A DNA stretch of 17,001 nt, taken from Clostridiales bacterium (GTDB lineage: Bacteria > Bacillota > Clostridia > Tissierellales > Sedimentibacteraceae). A model generated the notes under the pieces. That model was not told the origin of the DNA and did not search any database. It saw only the letters and a list, made by a program, of their open reading frames with translations. The stretch covers positions 1 through 17,001 of the forward strand of contig DNNJ01000164.1 of assembly GCA_003487955.1 (NCBI GenBank). Reading direction: 5' to 3'. Positions 11,008 through 17,001 of this stretch are shown here, one piece after another (the first letter of the stretch is position 1; each line of letters opens with the position of its first letter). A program made the position numbers and the translations under genes.

Positions 11008-11040
11008 TTACTGTTCACCGCCTATATGTCCGATTTTATT

Positions 11041-11412
11041 TTAATTTTTCGATGAAAATTTAATATTATATACTGCTAACTGGAAAGCCAATACACCGGT
11101 TACTACGCCCCACAAACTAATCTGAGGAACGACTGCACCTAAAAAAAGTACAACAGCTGTTAAAAAAAGCCTCAAGAAATGCTGAATGCCGACATAGCTC
11201 CCGGCTTTTTTCGTTCCCATTGCCAATGCTTTATCAACGGCATTCTCTAATAGAAATACTTTAAAGATACTGAAGGCTGAGCCCAATAAAACTCCAAACA
11301 AAAATGGCAGAAATTCCATAGACCGGTAGTAAAGCAGTGAAATCAGAACAGCTGCAAATGCTATAACAAGTATTGTAATAATCATTCTCTTTGCTAAATC
11401 AGATAATCTCAT
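11041..11412 (-). CDS. atpI: ATP synthase subunit I-like membrane protein
   Basis: The 123-residue protein has four hydrophobic segments (about 10-28, 33-52, 77-95 and 98-115), the layout of the ATP synthase I chain. It also has the short FGVLLGSAFSIFKVFLL stretch seen in that family. In other bacteria AtpI helps assemble the c-ring and, with AtpZ, has been linked to divalent cation uptake; nothing here proves either role. ATG at 11412 follows GAGGAG. It lies between atpZ and atpB, the usual place. Sequence conservation in this family is low, so the call leans on position and topology. Confidence 0.85.
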   Translation of the reverse strand: MRLSDLAKRMIITILVIAFAAVLISLLYYRSMEFLPFLFGVLLGSAFSIFKVFLLENAVDKALAMGTKKAGSYVGIQHFLRLFLTAVVLFLGAVVPQISLWGVVTGVLAFQLAVYNIKFSSKN

Positions 11413-11432
11413 ACTTCTCCTCTTCCCGCATC

Positions 11433-11681
11433 TCAGCGTTTTCCATCTTTATCCTTGGCTATATTAAATAAGGACCTGATTCCAGCCCCTACACCCAAAA
11501 TAGAAAAAACCAAAAGAAACCATGGCTCCGTACCAAACTTGTCGTCTAAATACTGACCTAACAATACACCGACCAATACCGATGCTGCTATAGTCACTCC
11601 TATCTGCGAAAAGTTAGCTAAAGCACCAAACATATCACTGTATTTCTTTGGTGGTTTATCATTATTGTGGCGGTTATCCAA
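11433..11681 (-). CDS. atpZ: AtpZ/AtpI-family small membrane protein, first gene of the atp operon
   Basis: This small protein has two membrane helices. The family motif is clear: VGVLLGQYLDDKFGTEPWFLLVFSILGVGAGIRSL, in which GQYLD-x-x-FGT-x-PW and the Gly-rich second helix are diagnostic. I chose TTG at 11681 (82 aa) because GGGGAGG lies nine bases upstream. ATG at 11690 touches that site directly, and ATGs at 11708 and 11726 have no ribosome site and fall in the leader hairpin; these would give up to 97 residues. Its role is thought to be assembly of the F0 part or Mg2+/Ca2+ transport with AtpI. It heads the operon right after promoter and leader. Confidence 0.85.
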   Translation of the reverse strand: MDNRHNNDKPPKKYSDMFGALANFSQIGVTIAASVLVGVLLGQYLDDKFGTEPWFLLVFSILGVGAGIRSLFNIAKDKDGKR

Positions 11682-11700
11682 AGATAGCATCCTCCCCGCT

Positions 11701-11744
11701 AAAAACATAGTGTCCTGATAAAACATATTCGGACACTATTTTTG
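11701..11744 (-). promoter_or_regulatory. 5' leader hairpin of the atp operon, terminator-like
   Basis: On the minus strand ATAGTGTCC (11731-11739) and GGACACTAT (11707-11715) form a perfect 9-bp stem with a 15-base loop. A-rich sequence before it and GTTTTT after it can extend the pairing and give the look of an intrinsic terminator. Given the promoter at 11755-11784, transcription would start near 11748, so the hairpin lies at the extreme 5' end of the mRNA. It could stabilise the transcript or act as an attenuator. Confidence 0.5.
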
Positions 11745-11754
11745 TTCACCTAAA

Positions 11755-11784
11755 ATTTTACCATAAATATTAATATGATGTCAA
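11755..11784 (-). promoter_or_regulatory. SigA promoter of the atp operon
   Basis: On the minus strand TTGACA (11779-11784), an 18-base spacer ending in TG-G, and TAAAAT (11755-11760) make a near-consensus promoter with extended -10. It is the only strong promoter between the regulatory cluster and atpZ, and the whole operon down to 4548 probably depends on it. Confidence 0.8.
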
Positions 11785-11818
11785 GTTTTAGATTTATTGG
11801 AAACCCTGTATAAAGACC

Positions 11819-11849
11819 AATAATAAAAGAACTTCTTACGAAGTCCTTT
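11819..11849 (-). terminator. intrinsic terminator of the regulatory cluster
   Basis: On the minus strand AAAGGACTTC-GTAA-GAAGTTCTTT forms a 10-bp stem with one G-T wobble, followed by TATTATT. It lies between the DUF4367 gene and the atp promoter. Confidence 0.7.
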
Positions 11850-11850
11850 G

Positions 11851-11911
11851 TATCATACTGAGCGAAGCGAAGTATCTCTCCTTGTCATACTGAGCGAAGC
11901 GAAGTATCTCT
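11851..11911. repeat. two tandem copies of a GAGCGAAGCGAAG repeat
   Basis: A 29-base unit beginning TATCATACTGAGCGAAGCG (11851-11879) is repeated at 11883-11911 with one difference, spaced 32 bases start to start. Each copy is itself a partial hairpin (ATACT...AGTAT). Units with the same GAGCGAAGCGAAG core are widespread intergenic repeats in diverse bacteria; their origin is not known to me. There are only two copies and no spacers, so this is not a CRISPR array. Confidence 0.85.
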
Positions 11912-12015
11912 TTTTCCATATGTGCAAAATTTCAAATAATGTGTGAATTTTACTGAATTTTTCTCAATTATCAACACATTAGTTGAAATTTTGCTTATTT
12001 CATAGCTTGTTTTGA

Positions 12016-12687
12016 TTATTCTCTAATATGCAATGATTCTACCACTTTTATTAACTCTTTCCTGCTTTCATAACCGCTTACAAAATGAACATATCTGTTG
12101 TCATTGACTATTATTGAAGTTAGCCCTCTTTTAGTATATATTATACCATCCATACCATTTATTGTGATCTCCTCTGTAGTTATTCCCTCAGTATCAACTG
12201 CCATGCTTACGTTGAATGTTAATTGTTCAATTGAAAGTTCCTGTCCTTCTTCATTAGTATAGAATAAAAAGTGCATGGACCTCATGTCGTCAATTACTTC
12301 CGTAAGAGTGTACCCATCAGGTATATATGAAGGTACGTAAACTTCTTCTATTTTCTGCGGAACCTCTATATTATCCTCATTTTCAAACAAAATTTCCGAA
12401 AACTCAGTATATATTTTTTCAGTAAGCCTTATTACAGGCATCCTTACTGCCTCAACACTCATGGATGCTGTTAAAACTATTAATATCAATGAAGCCGCTG
12501 CAATACTTCTTCTTATTTTAAATCTGTTTATATTTATATATTTAATATTTGCCTTTTTTATTAAATGCTTCATCTTCTTTTCGAAATAAATAGAAAAGCT
12601 GTGATAATCAGTTATGTTTGATGGAATGGTTTTAAGCTCTCTATCCATTGCAGCTATTAGTGCTTCTTTTAGAATTTCATTAGTCAT
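12016..12687 (-). CDS. DUF4367 single-pass membrane protein, anti-sigma-like
   Basis: The 223-residue protein has an N-terminal cytoplasmic part (1-59), one membrane helix at about 60-78 (SIAAASLILIVLTASM) and an outer domain. Residues ~118-222 (YIPDGYTLTEV, INGMDGIIY, then a strand pair and ELIKVVESL) look like DUF4367, a domain of unknown function common in clostridial proteins encoded next to ECF sigma factors. In those pairs the protein is presumed to hold the sigma factor. Here the partner would be the sigma-like protein 35 bases upstream, or the true sigma at 14397-14936. No zinc motif of the HxxxCxxC anti-sigma type is visible. ATG at 12687 follows AAGGTGAG. It is the last gene before the terminator. 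Confidence 0.75.
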   Translation of the reverse strand: MTNEILKEALIAAMDRELKTIPSNITDYHSFSIYFEKKMKHLIKKANIKYININRFKIRRSIAAASLILIVLTASMSVEAVRMPVIRLTEKIYTEFSEILFENEDNIEVPQKIEEVYVPSYIPDGYTLTEVIDDMRSMHFLFYTNEEGQELSIEQLTFNVSMAVDTEGITTEEITINGMDGIIYTKRGLTSIIVNDNRYVHFVSGYESRKELIKVVESLHIRE

Positions 12688-12722
12688 GCAGACTCACCTT
12701 TCTTAAATTAATGAGTATATTT

Positions 12723-13175
12723 TTACATTTCAACAGTGCTTTCATGAATACTATGTTCCTTAATCACGGCAGCATTTTCATGAATAATATAATTTTTAAG
12801 CTGTTTTCTCCCGCTATTAAGCTCCCCAAGCAGCTCCCCGCAGGAATAATCCGCTACAGGCATGTTATCTGATAATTCATATCCCAACACATCTTTCCAA
12901 ACAACTACAGCCCTGTTAATAGGTTTAAGCTTTAATAAAGCACTCTGAATTCCATCTATATTATCATTATAACTCGTAAATGGTTCAGCAAGAAATATCT
13001 TCACCAATTCTTGAATTGTCGACTGAAACATATTTGCAGTAACCCTATAATCCTCATTTGATTCCTTGATTGTATGAGTTATTGCCGATATAGCTATTTC
13101 AGAAGCAGCCTTTTCTTCACCGGTCAGCCTGAATGCAACTGTATATACCTTCTTAAAATATAATTCCATATTCAT
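12723..13175 (-). CDS. degenerate ECF-sigma-factor-like protein
   Basis: This 150-residue protein has the outline of an ECF sigma factor but poor motifs. Residues ~5-36 (LYFKKVYTVAFRLTGEEKAA) match the start of region 2, including the AFRLTG-x-x-x-x-A pattern; the rest of region 2, which melts the -10, is not recognisable. Residues ~74-128 match region 4 (GIQSALLKLKPINRAVVVWKDVLGYELSD ... SGRKQLKN), with LxxLxPxxRAVVVWKDVLGY well kept but the recognition helix replaced by VADYSCGELLGELN. ATG at 13175 has GGAG upstream. It lies upstream of the DUF4367 gene and was probably once a sigma/anti-sigma pair with it. It may be a non-DNA-binding relative or adaptor, or a decaying sigma factor; the frame is intact. 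Confidence 0.65.
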   Translation of the reverse strand: MNMELYFKKVYTVAFRLTGEEKAASEIAISAITHTIKESNEDYRVTANMFQSTIQELVKIFLAEPFTSYNDNIDGIQSALLKLKPINRAVVVWKDVLGYELSDNMPVADYSCGELLGELNSGRKQLKNYIIHENAAVIKEHSIHESTVEM

Positions 13176-13194
13176 TGTTCTCCTGCCTATATCT

Positions 13195-13254
13195 AAAAAA
13201 ATTTTGTCCTATACTATATAAACATTTCAGAAATAGTTTTGGGGACAAAATTTT
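13195..13254 (-). terminator. long inverted repeat between the RDD gene and the sigma-like gene
   Basis: AAAATTTTGTCC (13198-13209) and GGACAAAATTTT (13243-13254) are perfect 12-bp inverted copies with a 33-base loop. On the minus strand the second arm runs on into a T-tract of seven, so it could end transcription after the RDD gene. The large loop makes it weaker than a normal terminator. The arms contain TTTTGGGGAC, which links them to the REP-like sequence at 4588-4601. Confidence 0.45.
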
Positions 13255-13267
13255 ATATGTGTTACTA

Positions 13268-14353
13268 TCATTTCTTCATGAAAAATTTCAGACTGAAGTA
13301 ATTTTCCTTAGCATTTTCTGACGGCGCCAAAATATTTGTTATCTTTGTGTATCCTGAATACTCTATATCACAATCAAACGTAATTCCGTTCTCCACAAAG
13401 TTGTAGTCATTGAAAATATTATTCGCTATATTGTCTGCTATTCGTTTGGGGATTTTTGAAAATAACCCCATTTCATTCTGTGCCCCTGCAAAAGCAAGGG
13501 AAGCCAAAAACATATGCTTGTCATATGAACTAATCATATAATCATGATTTTTCATTTCAATTTCAAACGAAACTCCTGTTACATACCCGTTTTCTATCGT
13601 GAAATTATACTCCGGCTTTTCATTAAGGCTAATATATATTATGGTTTTGTCAGTTTCCTTCTCCACCCATTTCCCGTCTTCATCCAAGTATTCATTACTA
13701 AAATCAATTTTGTAAAGCTTGGCATAATAATTGTGATTCTCCACAAATTCTGCTACATTTATATCACCTTTGTTGGGAGGAAGCTGCTGTGCAGAGGATA
13801 TCGTAAATAAAACAGCAAATGTTGCTAATGATGCACCGATATAAATCACACCTCTATACCATTTCGTATCCTTGATAGTGTAAGATATTGATTCATCCCA
13901 TGGCTGTGTTTCATTCTCTTTACACAAATTGTAGCTTTTCAAAAGGCGGATTATATTATAGATCGGAATATTGAAACCCATCCCTCTGCTTAAAACACCC
14001 CATGTTCTCTCTAATCCCTCTATATAGGAAAGACGTCTGCCATCAGGGTTTTCTATCCTAAGTCCAAATATTGCCTTCCCAGGTGTAGTCCCGAATAAAT
14101 GAAGCAACAGCGGCTCTAAAAACAACATCATTATCGTTGTTATGAATCCATCGAGAAACTTCTCTGCATTATTTCTATCCAACACGTTTACATGAAACAC
14201 AAATGCAAGAAAAGTTACCCAAAATATCATATATATAACTTCGTCGAAAGCCCTGGCTAAATACCTGCGCCATGGGTGTAATACCTGCGGCAATTTATCA
14301 CCCATATTTGCCCTGTCCACTCCGGACAAATTTTCAATTTCTTTTATCAGCAT
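13268..14353 (-). CDS. RDD-family membrane protein with extra outer domain (361 aa)
   Basis: The N-terminal half is an RDD domain: PWRRYLARAFDEVIY (27-41) with the Arg-Arg-Asp pattern (R30, R34, D37), membrane helices at about 38-55 and 68-86, and the FGTTPGKAIFGLRI motif at 87-100. A further helix lies at about 168-187. The last ~170 residues carry no membrane helix and would be outside the cell; I do not recognise that domain. The RDD function is unknown; transport or membrane-protein regulation has been suggested. ATG at 14353 has GGAG six bases upstream. It lies 43 bases after the ECF sigma gene and is probably co-transcribed. As the gene next to sigma, it could act as the membrane partner in place of a classical anti-sigma; that is inference. 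Confidence 0.8.
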   Translation of the reverse strand: MLIKEIENLSGVDRANMGDKLPQVLHPWRRYLARAFDEVIYMIFWVTFLAFVFHVNVLDRNNAEKFLDGFITTIMMLFLEPLLLHLFGTTPGKAIFGLRIENPDGRRLSYIEGLERTWGVLSRGMGFNIPIYNIIRLLKSYNLCKENETQPWDESISYTIKDTKWYRGVIYIGASLATFAVLFTISSAQQLPPNKGDINVAEFVENHNYYAKLYKIDFSNEYLDEDGKWVEKETDKTIIYISLNEKPEYNFTIENGYVTGVSFEIEMKNHDYMISSYDKHMFLASLAFAGAQNEMGLFSKIPKRIADNIANNIFNDYNFVENGITFDCDIEYSGYTKITNILAPSENAKENYFSLKFFMKK

Positions 14354-14396
14354 ATCATTCTCCTTCCCCTTTGCCTTTTGATGTCTAAATAATACA

Positions 14397-14936
14397 CTAT
14401 GAAGTCAGTTCACAGTCAAATACTTTTTGAAGAATTTTTCTTCCTCTTTGAAGTCTTTTCTTTACTGCTTCATTAGATATGTTTATCAGCCTTGATATCT
14501 CCTGAGTGGGCAAATCCTCTACATAAGATAAATATAATACATCCTTATAAATCATAGGTAGACTTGTGATTTCTTCTATTATGGAATCAACAGACAATTT
14601 TGATAAAACCTCATCCTCAAGACTATTATCATCTTTTATATTTTCTTCAAGTTCATCTATAGCTACATCTTTGTTTTGTTTTTTTAGCATATTGAGAGAA
14701 ATATTTCGAACTATTACAACAACATATCCCTTTGTGCGATTACTGTCTACCTCGCTAATGTTGTCCATACTTTTAGCGATATTAATAAATGCATTATGTA
14801 CAGCATCTTCTGAAAGATAATCATCCTTCAAAATGCTTTTCGCAACATAAAACATAGTATGTTTGTAACTATTATAAATTTGTTCAAATTTGCTTTTCTG
14901 TTCTTCTGTTTCTATTAGATTTAAATAAATAAGCAT
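14397..14936 (-). CDS. ECF-type RNA polymerase sigma factor
   Basis: The 179-residue protein is an extracytoplasmic-function sigma factor. Region 2 spans about 20-82 (YNSYKHTMFYVAKSILKDD, DAVHNAFINIAKSM), including the SEDAVHNAF segment in the DxED position. Region 4 spans about 122-172, with LPMIYKDVLYLSYVEDLPTQEISRLI and helix-turn-helix SNEAVKKRLQRGRKILQ. Both are complete, so it should bind DNA, unlike its degenerate relative at 12723-13175. The ATG at 14936 is preceded by GGGGTAAGC, a fair ribosome site. It heads the sigma-RDD unit. What signal frees it, and which promoters it uses, is not visible. Confidence 0.92.
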   Translation of the reverse strand: MLIYLNLIETEEQKSKFEQIYNSYKHTMFYVAKSILKDDYLSEDAVHNAFINIAKSMDNISEVDSNRTKGYVVVIVRNISLNMLKKQNKDVAIDELEENIKDDNSLEDEVLSKLSVDSIIEEITSLPMIYKDVLYLSYVEDLPTQEISRLINISNEAVKKRLQRGRKILQKVFDCELTS

Positions 14937-14991
14937 GCTTACCCCTATATTATAAAATTCGATTGCTGACCGATTATTGCTGCCAAATTTT

Positions 14992-15000
14992 ATTATAACA
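14992..15000 (-). promoter_or_regulatory. extended -10 element before the ECF sigma gene
   Basis: On the minus strand TG-T-TATAAT (14992-15000) is a perfect extended -10 about 56 bases before the start codon. No good -35 is seen. A second TATAAT-like stretch closer to the gene is less well placed. Confidence 0.45.
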
Positions 15001-15082
15001 GAGAAAGCATCGTTTAAAAAGTCATAATTCCCTTAAATATAAAATCTCCGTTAAAATCTCAAGCTTTATAAGCTATGCATGG

Positions 15083-16912
15083 CTAATCCTCATATGTAAA
15101 GTAATCTAATTTTGATTCAACTTCCAAAATAAATTCCTTTAAATACTCTCCAATTTCGATTATGCGTTCATCGCTAAGCTCAATTATTTTTTCGCTGTAT
15201 TGAATAGAATCAGGGTTGATATGTTCAGGGTTAAGCTTTGCTATTTCAGCGTAATTTGGTGCATGTGTAAGCTTTTTTTCAACAATTTCATTTGTGTCAA
15301 GAGCCATTTTAAAATAAACATCCGGACCTGTGATAGAGCCGGCACCAGGTACAAGTCCTGTACTTACAGTAATAAAAAACTCTATCGCATTTTCATCATT
15401 TATTATTCTTGCACTGCCTTCATTGGCATATTCAAATTCTTCTGTTCCAAATTCTTCGAAAATTTTCAATCCGGCAATATATATTGACCTGTTCTCATAA
15501 TCATAGGAAATGTATTCTGCAATATTATTCTCTATTGGCTCATTGCGGTTTATATTTTCTGACTCATGCTCTTCTGTAATTTTTCCAATAACAAAATCAG
15601 ACATTTCTACTTGGTGCCATTCTTCAGATTCTATTGCCGGATTTTTAGAATATAAAGTTATAGTATTATATTCATCAATAACAGCTTTAAGAAAAAAATT
15701 CATATTTTGCGGCTGCAAATATTCATCGTAATAAGTTTGATAATTCTTGTCGCCCCTTTCCTTGGCTTCCTTAATATACTGTACAGTATCAGGATCTCTG
15801 TCATAGTTTTTATGCACTATTGTATAAGAAAATATAGCTTCTATTTTTCCACCTACAACTTTTTCCTGATAATCAGAGATATTAAAATCTAATAACTCAT
15901 AATATAAAGAAAAAGTATTTATAGAATTTTCTTTCAAATATGCACTTATCTTATCTTCATTAGATACTGTAACAGACTTATCATTTTTAGGGTTTGTCAT
16001 AAGACCAATTCCAACTGCTATAATAACGAAAATTAAGATAACAATTACCCAGAATTTTGGCTTTTTGTAATTCAGAACATTTTTAATTCTGTCCTTGGTA
16101 TTGTTTTCTCCAAAGGCTATGGGGCTTCCTCCTAAAATTCTTTTGCCTGTTGACATGGAAAGAAGTGAAGATGAATATTCCTTTTTAATACTGTTTCCCA
16201 TTTGCTTAACTACCTTTTCATCACAGGAAAGTTCCATATCTTCACCCATAAGATAAAAGGCTATCCATACAAAAGGATTAAACCAATGAATGCAAGTAAT
16301 TATAAAGAAAGCTAATTTTACAATGTGGTCTGCTCGTTTTATGTGTGTCTGTTCGTGCAATAATACATAGGATTTTTCATTTTCAGAAAGGTGGTCAGGA
16401 AGGTAAATTTTTGGATTAACTATGCCGAAAACAAATGGTGTTTTAAAGCCGTTAACAATATAAATATTATCTTCCACATATTTTGCATACCTTAATTTGC
16501 GGTATAGCTTTACAGTGGTAAAAACACTGTAAATAAGAAGTATGGCTATTCCAATAAGCCAGACAGCTTCACCTATTGCAAGCCATATTTGCATAGGATT
16601 AGCACTTGCAGCAGGATTAACGGGTGGCGGCAATACATTGTTTACCGCACTGTCAATTGCTGTTATCCCGCTGTTGATTTCCGGTTTTGGCAAGTAAGCA
16701 ATATCCTGCGGAATATTAACATTTTTAGGAATTAAACTGAATATGCTGTCAAATGAAAATGGACATATCAATCTGAACAGCACTGAAAACCATAGTGCGT
16801 AAGAATAAACCTTCGGGAATTTTTTTAGAAATAATCTAATCACTATTACAAAAACAATCACATAGCTTGCCGTAAGGCTCATATTTAAAACCGAAATAAT
16901 TAGTTCGTCCAT
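15083..16912 (-). CDS. BlaR1/MecR1-type M56 membrane metallopeptidase (609 aa)
   Basis: The N-terminal ~310 residues are a BlaR1-type M56 peptidase domain with membrane helices near 8-30, 37-60, 110-133 and 285-307. The zinc site is HEQTH at 186-190 (HExxH) with the further ligand in EDMELSCDE (E227, before C230-D231), as in the family. The last ~300 residues lie outside the membrane. They are not a penicillin-binding domain: no SxxK/SxN/KTG set is visible; I do not recognise the domain. By analogy with BlaR1, an outside signal triggers the peptidase, which leads to inactivation of the BlaI-type repressor encoded just upstream. ATG at 16912 uses GGAGG inside the repressor's end. It ends 146 bases before the ECF sigma gene. 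Confidence 0.88.
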   Translation of the reverse strand: MDELIISVLNMSLTASYVIVFVIVIRLFLKKFPKVYSYALWFSVLFRLICPFSFDSIFSLIPKNVNIPQDIAYLPKPEINSGITAIDSAVNNVLPPPVNPAASANPMQIWLAIGEAVWLIGIAILLIYSVFTTVKLYRKLRYAKYVEDNIYIVNGFKTPFVFGIVNPKIYLPDHLSENEKSYVLLHEQTHIKRADHIVKLAFFIITCIHWFNPFVWIAFYLMGEDMELSCDEKVVKQMGNSIKKEYSSSLLSMSTGKRILGGSPIAFGENNTKDRIKNVLNYKKPKFWVIVILIFVIIAVGIGLMTNPKNDKSVTVSNEDKISAYLKENSINTFSLYYELLDFNISDYQEKVVGGKIEAIFSYTIVHKNYDRDPDTVQYIKEAKERGDKNYQTYYDEYLQPQNMNFFLKAVIDEYNTITLYSKNPAIESEEWHQVEMSDFVIGKITEEHESENINRNEPIENNIAEYISYDYENRSIYIAGLKIFEEFGTEEFEYANEGSARIINDENAIEFFITVSTGLVPGAGSITGPDVYFKMALDTNEIVEKKLTHAPNYAEIAKLNPEHINPDSIQYSEKIIELSDERIIEIGEYLKEFILEVESKLDYFTYED

Positions 16913-16914
16913 CG

Positions 16915-17001
16915 CTATACCTCCTTATGCTCATCAATAAGCCTCCGGAGCTCATTAATTTCTTTATTGCTTAATTTTTTATTTCTAGAAAATGCTGCTA
17001 A
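16915..17001 (-). CDS. C-terminus of a BlaI/MecI-family repressor (cut by window end)
   Basis: 28 codons and a TAG stop are visible in frame (LAAFSRNKKLSNKEINELRR, then LIDEHKEV). This is the typical BlaI/MecI tail, where a helix with the LS-x-x-E-x-x-E-L-x-x-L-I pattern closes the dimerisation domain. The winged helix and the cleavage site lie beyond the window. The gap to the M56 gene is two bases, and the ribosome site of that gene lies inside this one, the normal blaI-blaR arrangement. Confidence 0.8.
   Translation of the reverse strand, partial: LAAFSRNKKLSNKEINELRRLIDEHKEV

Noticed and set aside
10610..11044. 144-codon plus-strand frame opposite atpB
   Set aside because: It is antisense to the a subunit, whose motifs are unmistakable; no ribosome site or promoter supports it.
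11851..11911. Two regularly spaced repeats resembling the start of a CRISPR array
   Set aside because: Only two copies, with three bases between them instead of a spacer, and no cas genes in the window.
15062..15074. Palindrome AGCTTTATAAGCT after the M56 peptidase gene
   Set aside because: The stem is only five pairs and is followed by TGAGATTTT rather than a T-run, so I do not call a terminator here.
15083..16912. Reading the M56 protein as a beta-lactam resistance sensor
   Set aside because: No penicillin-binding motifs are seen in the outer domain and no beta-lactamase gene is near; only the peptidase half supports the BlaR1 relationship.

Overview
The window is AT-rich, with strong Shine-Dalgarno sites, SigA-type promoters and short intrinsic terminators. 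The protein families point to a Gram-positive anaerobe of the class Clostridia: an F-type ATP synthase operon with AtpZ and AtpI at its head, BlaI/BlaR1-type regulation, ECF sigma factors with DUF4367 partners, and GGGGACGGTTCTT-type REP fragments. I cannot name the genus. Nearly every gene is on the minus strand; the only clear plus-strand gene is at 3779-4369.

Left part (1-4370), minus strand except the last gene. An OmpR-type response regulator is cut by the window start. Above it is a 766-residue lipoprotein of unknown function with its own terminator. Next comes a small scar holding two gene remnants joined by an ATGA overlap: the tail of what looks like an ABC-F ATPase and the first ~31 residues of a P-loop kinase-like protein. 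The scar is bounded by REP-like sequence on one side and by a second copy of the lipoprotein terminator on the other. The lone plus-strand gene follows (possibly DUF6143). A SigK-like promoter and a long inverted repeat lie in front of it.

Middle (4548-11784), minus strand: a complete ATP synthase operon in the order atpZ-atpI-atpB-atpE-atpF-atpH-atpA-atpG-atpD-atpC. It has a consensus extended -10 promoter, a hairpin at the very 5' end of the mRNA, and a terminator after atpC. The genes overlap or are closely spaced, which suggests translational coupling. The c subunit carries the full set of Na+-ligand side chains (Q29, E62, T63, Y67), so the enzyme is probably Na+-coupled. Its first helix has lost much of the GxGxGxGxG packing motif (G-F-T-G-S), which is the most unusual protein feature here.

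Right part (11819-17001), minus strand: a regulatory cluster. Read in the direction of transcription it contains the C-terminus of a BlaI/MecI repressor, a BlaR1-type M56 membrane peptidase with a non-penicillin-binding outer domain, a normal ECF sigma factor, an RDD membrane protein with a long outer domain, a degenerate ECF-sigma-like protein, and a DUF4367 single-pass membrane protein that looks like an anti-sigma partner. A terminator closes the cluster. Two tandem copies of a GAGCGAAGCGAAG-type repeat separate it from the atp promoter.

No tRNA, rRNA, CRISPR array, insertion sequence or complete mobile element was seen.
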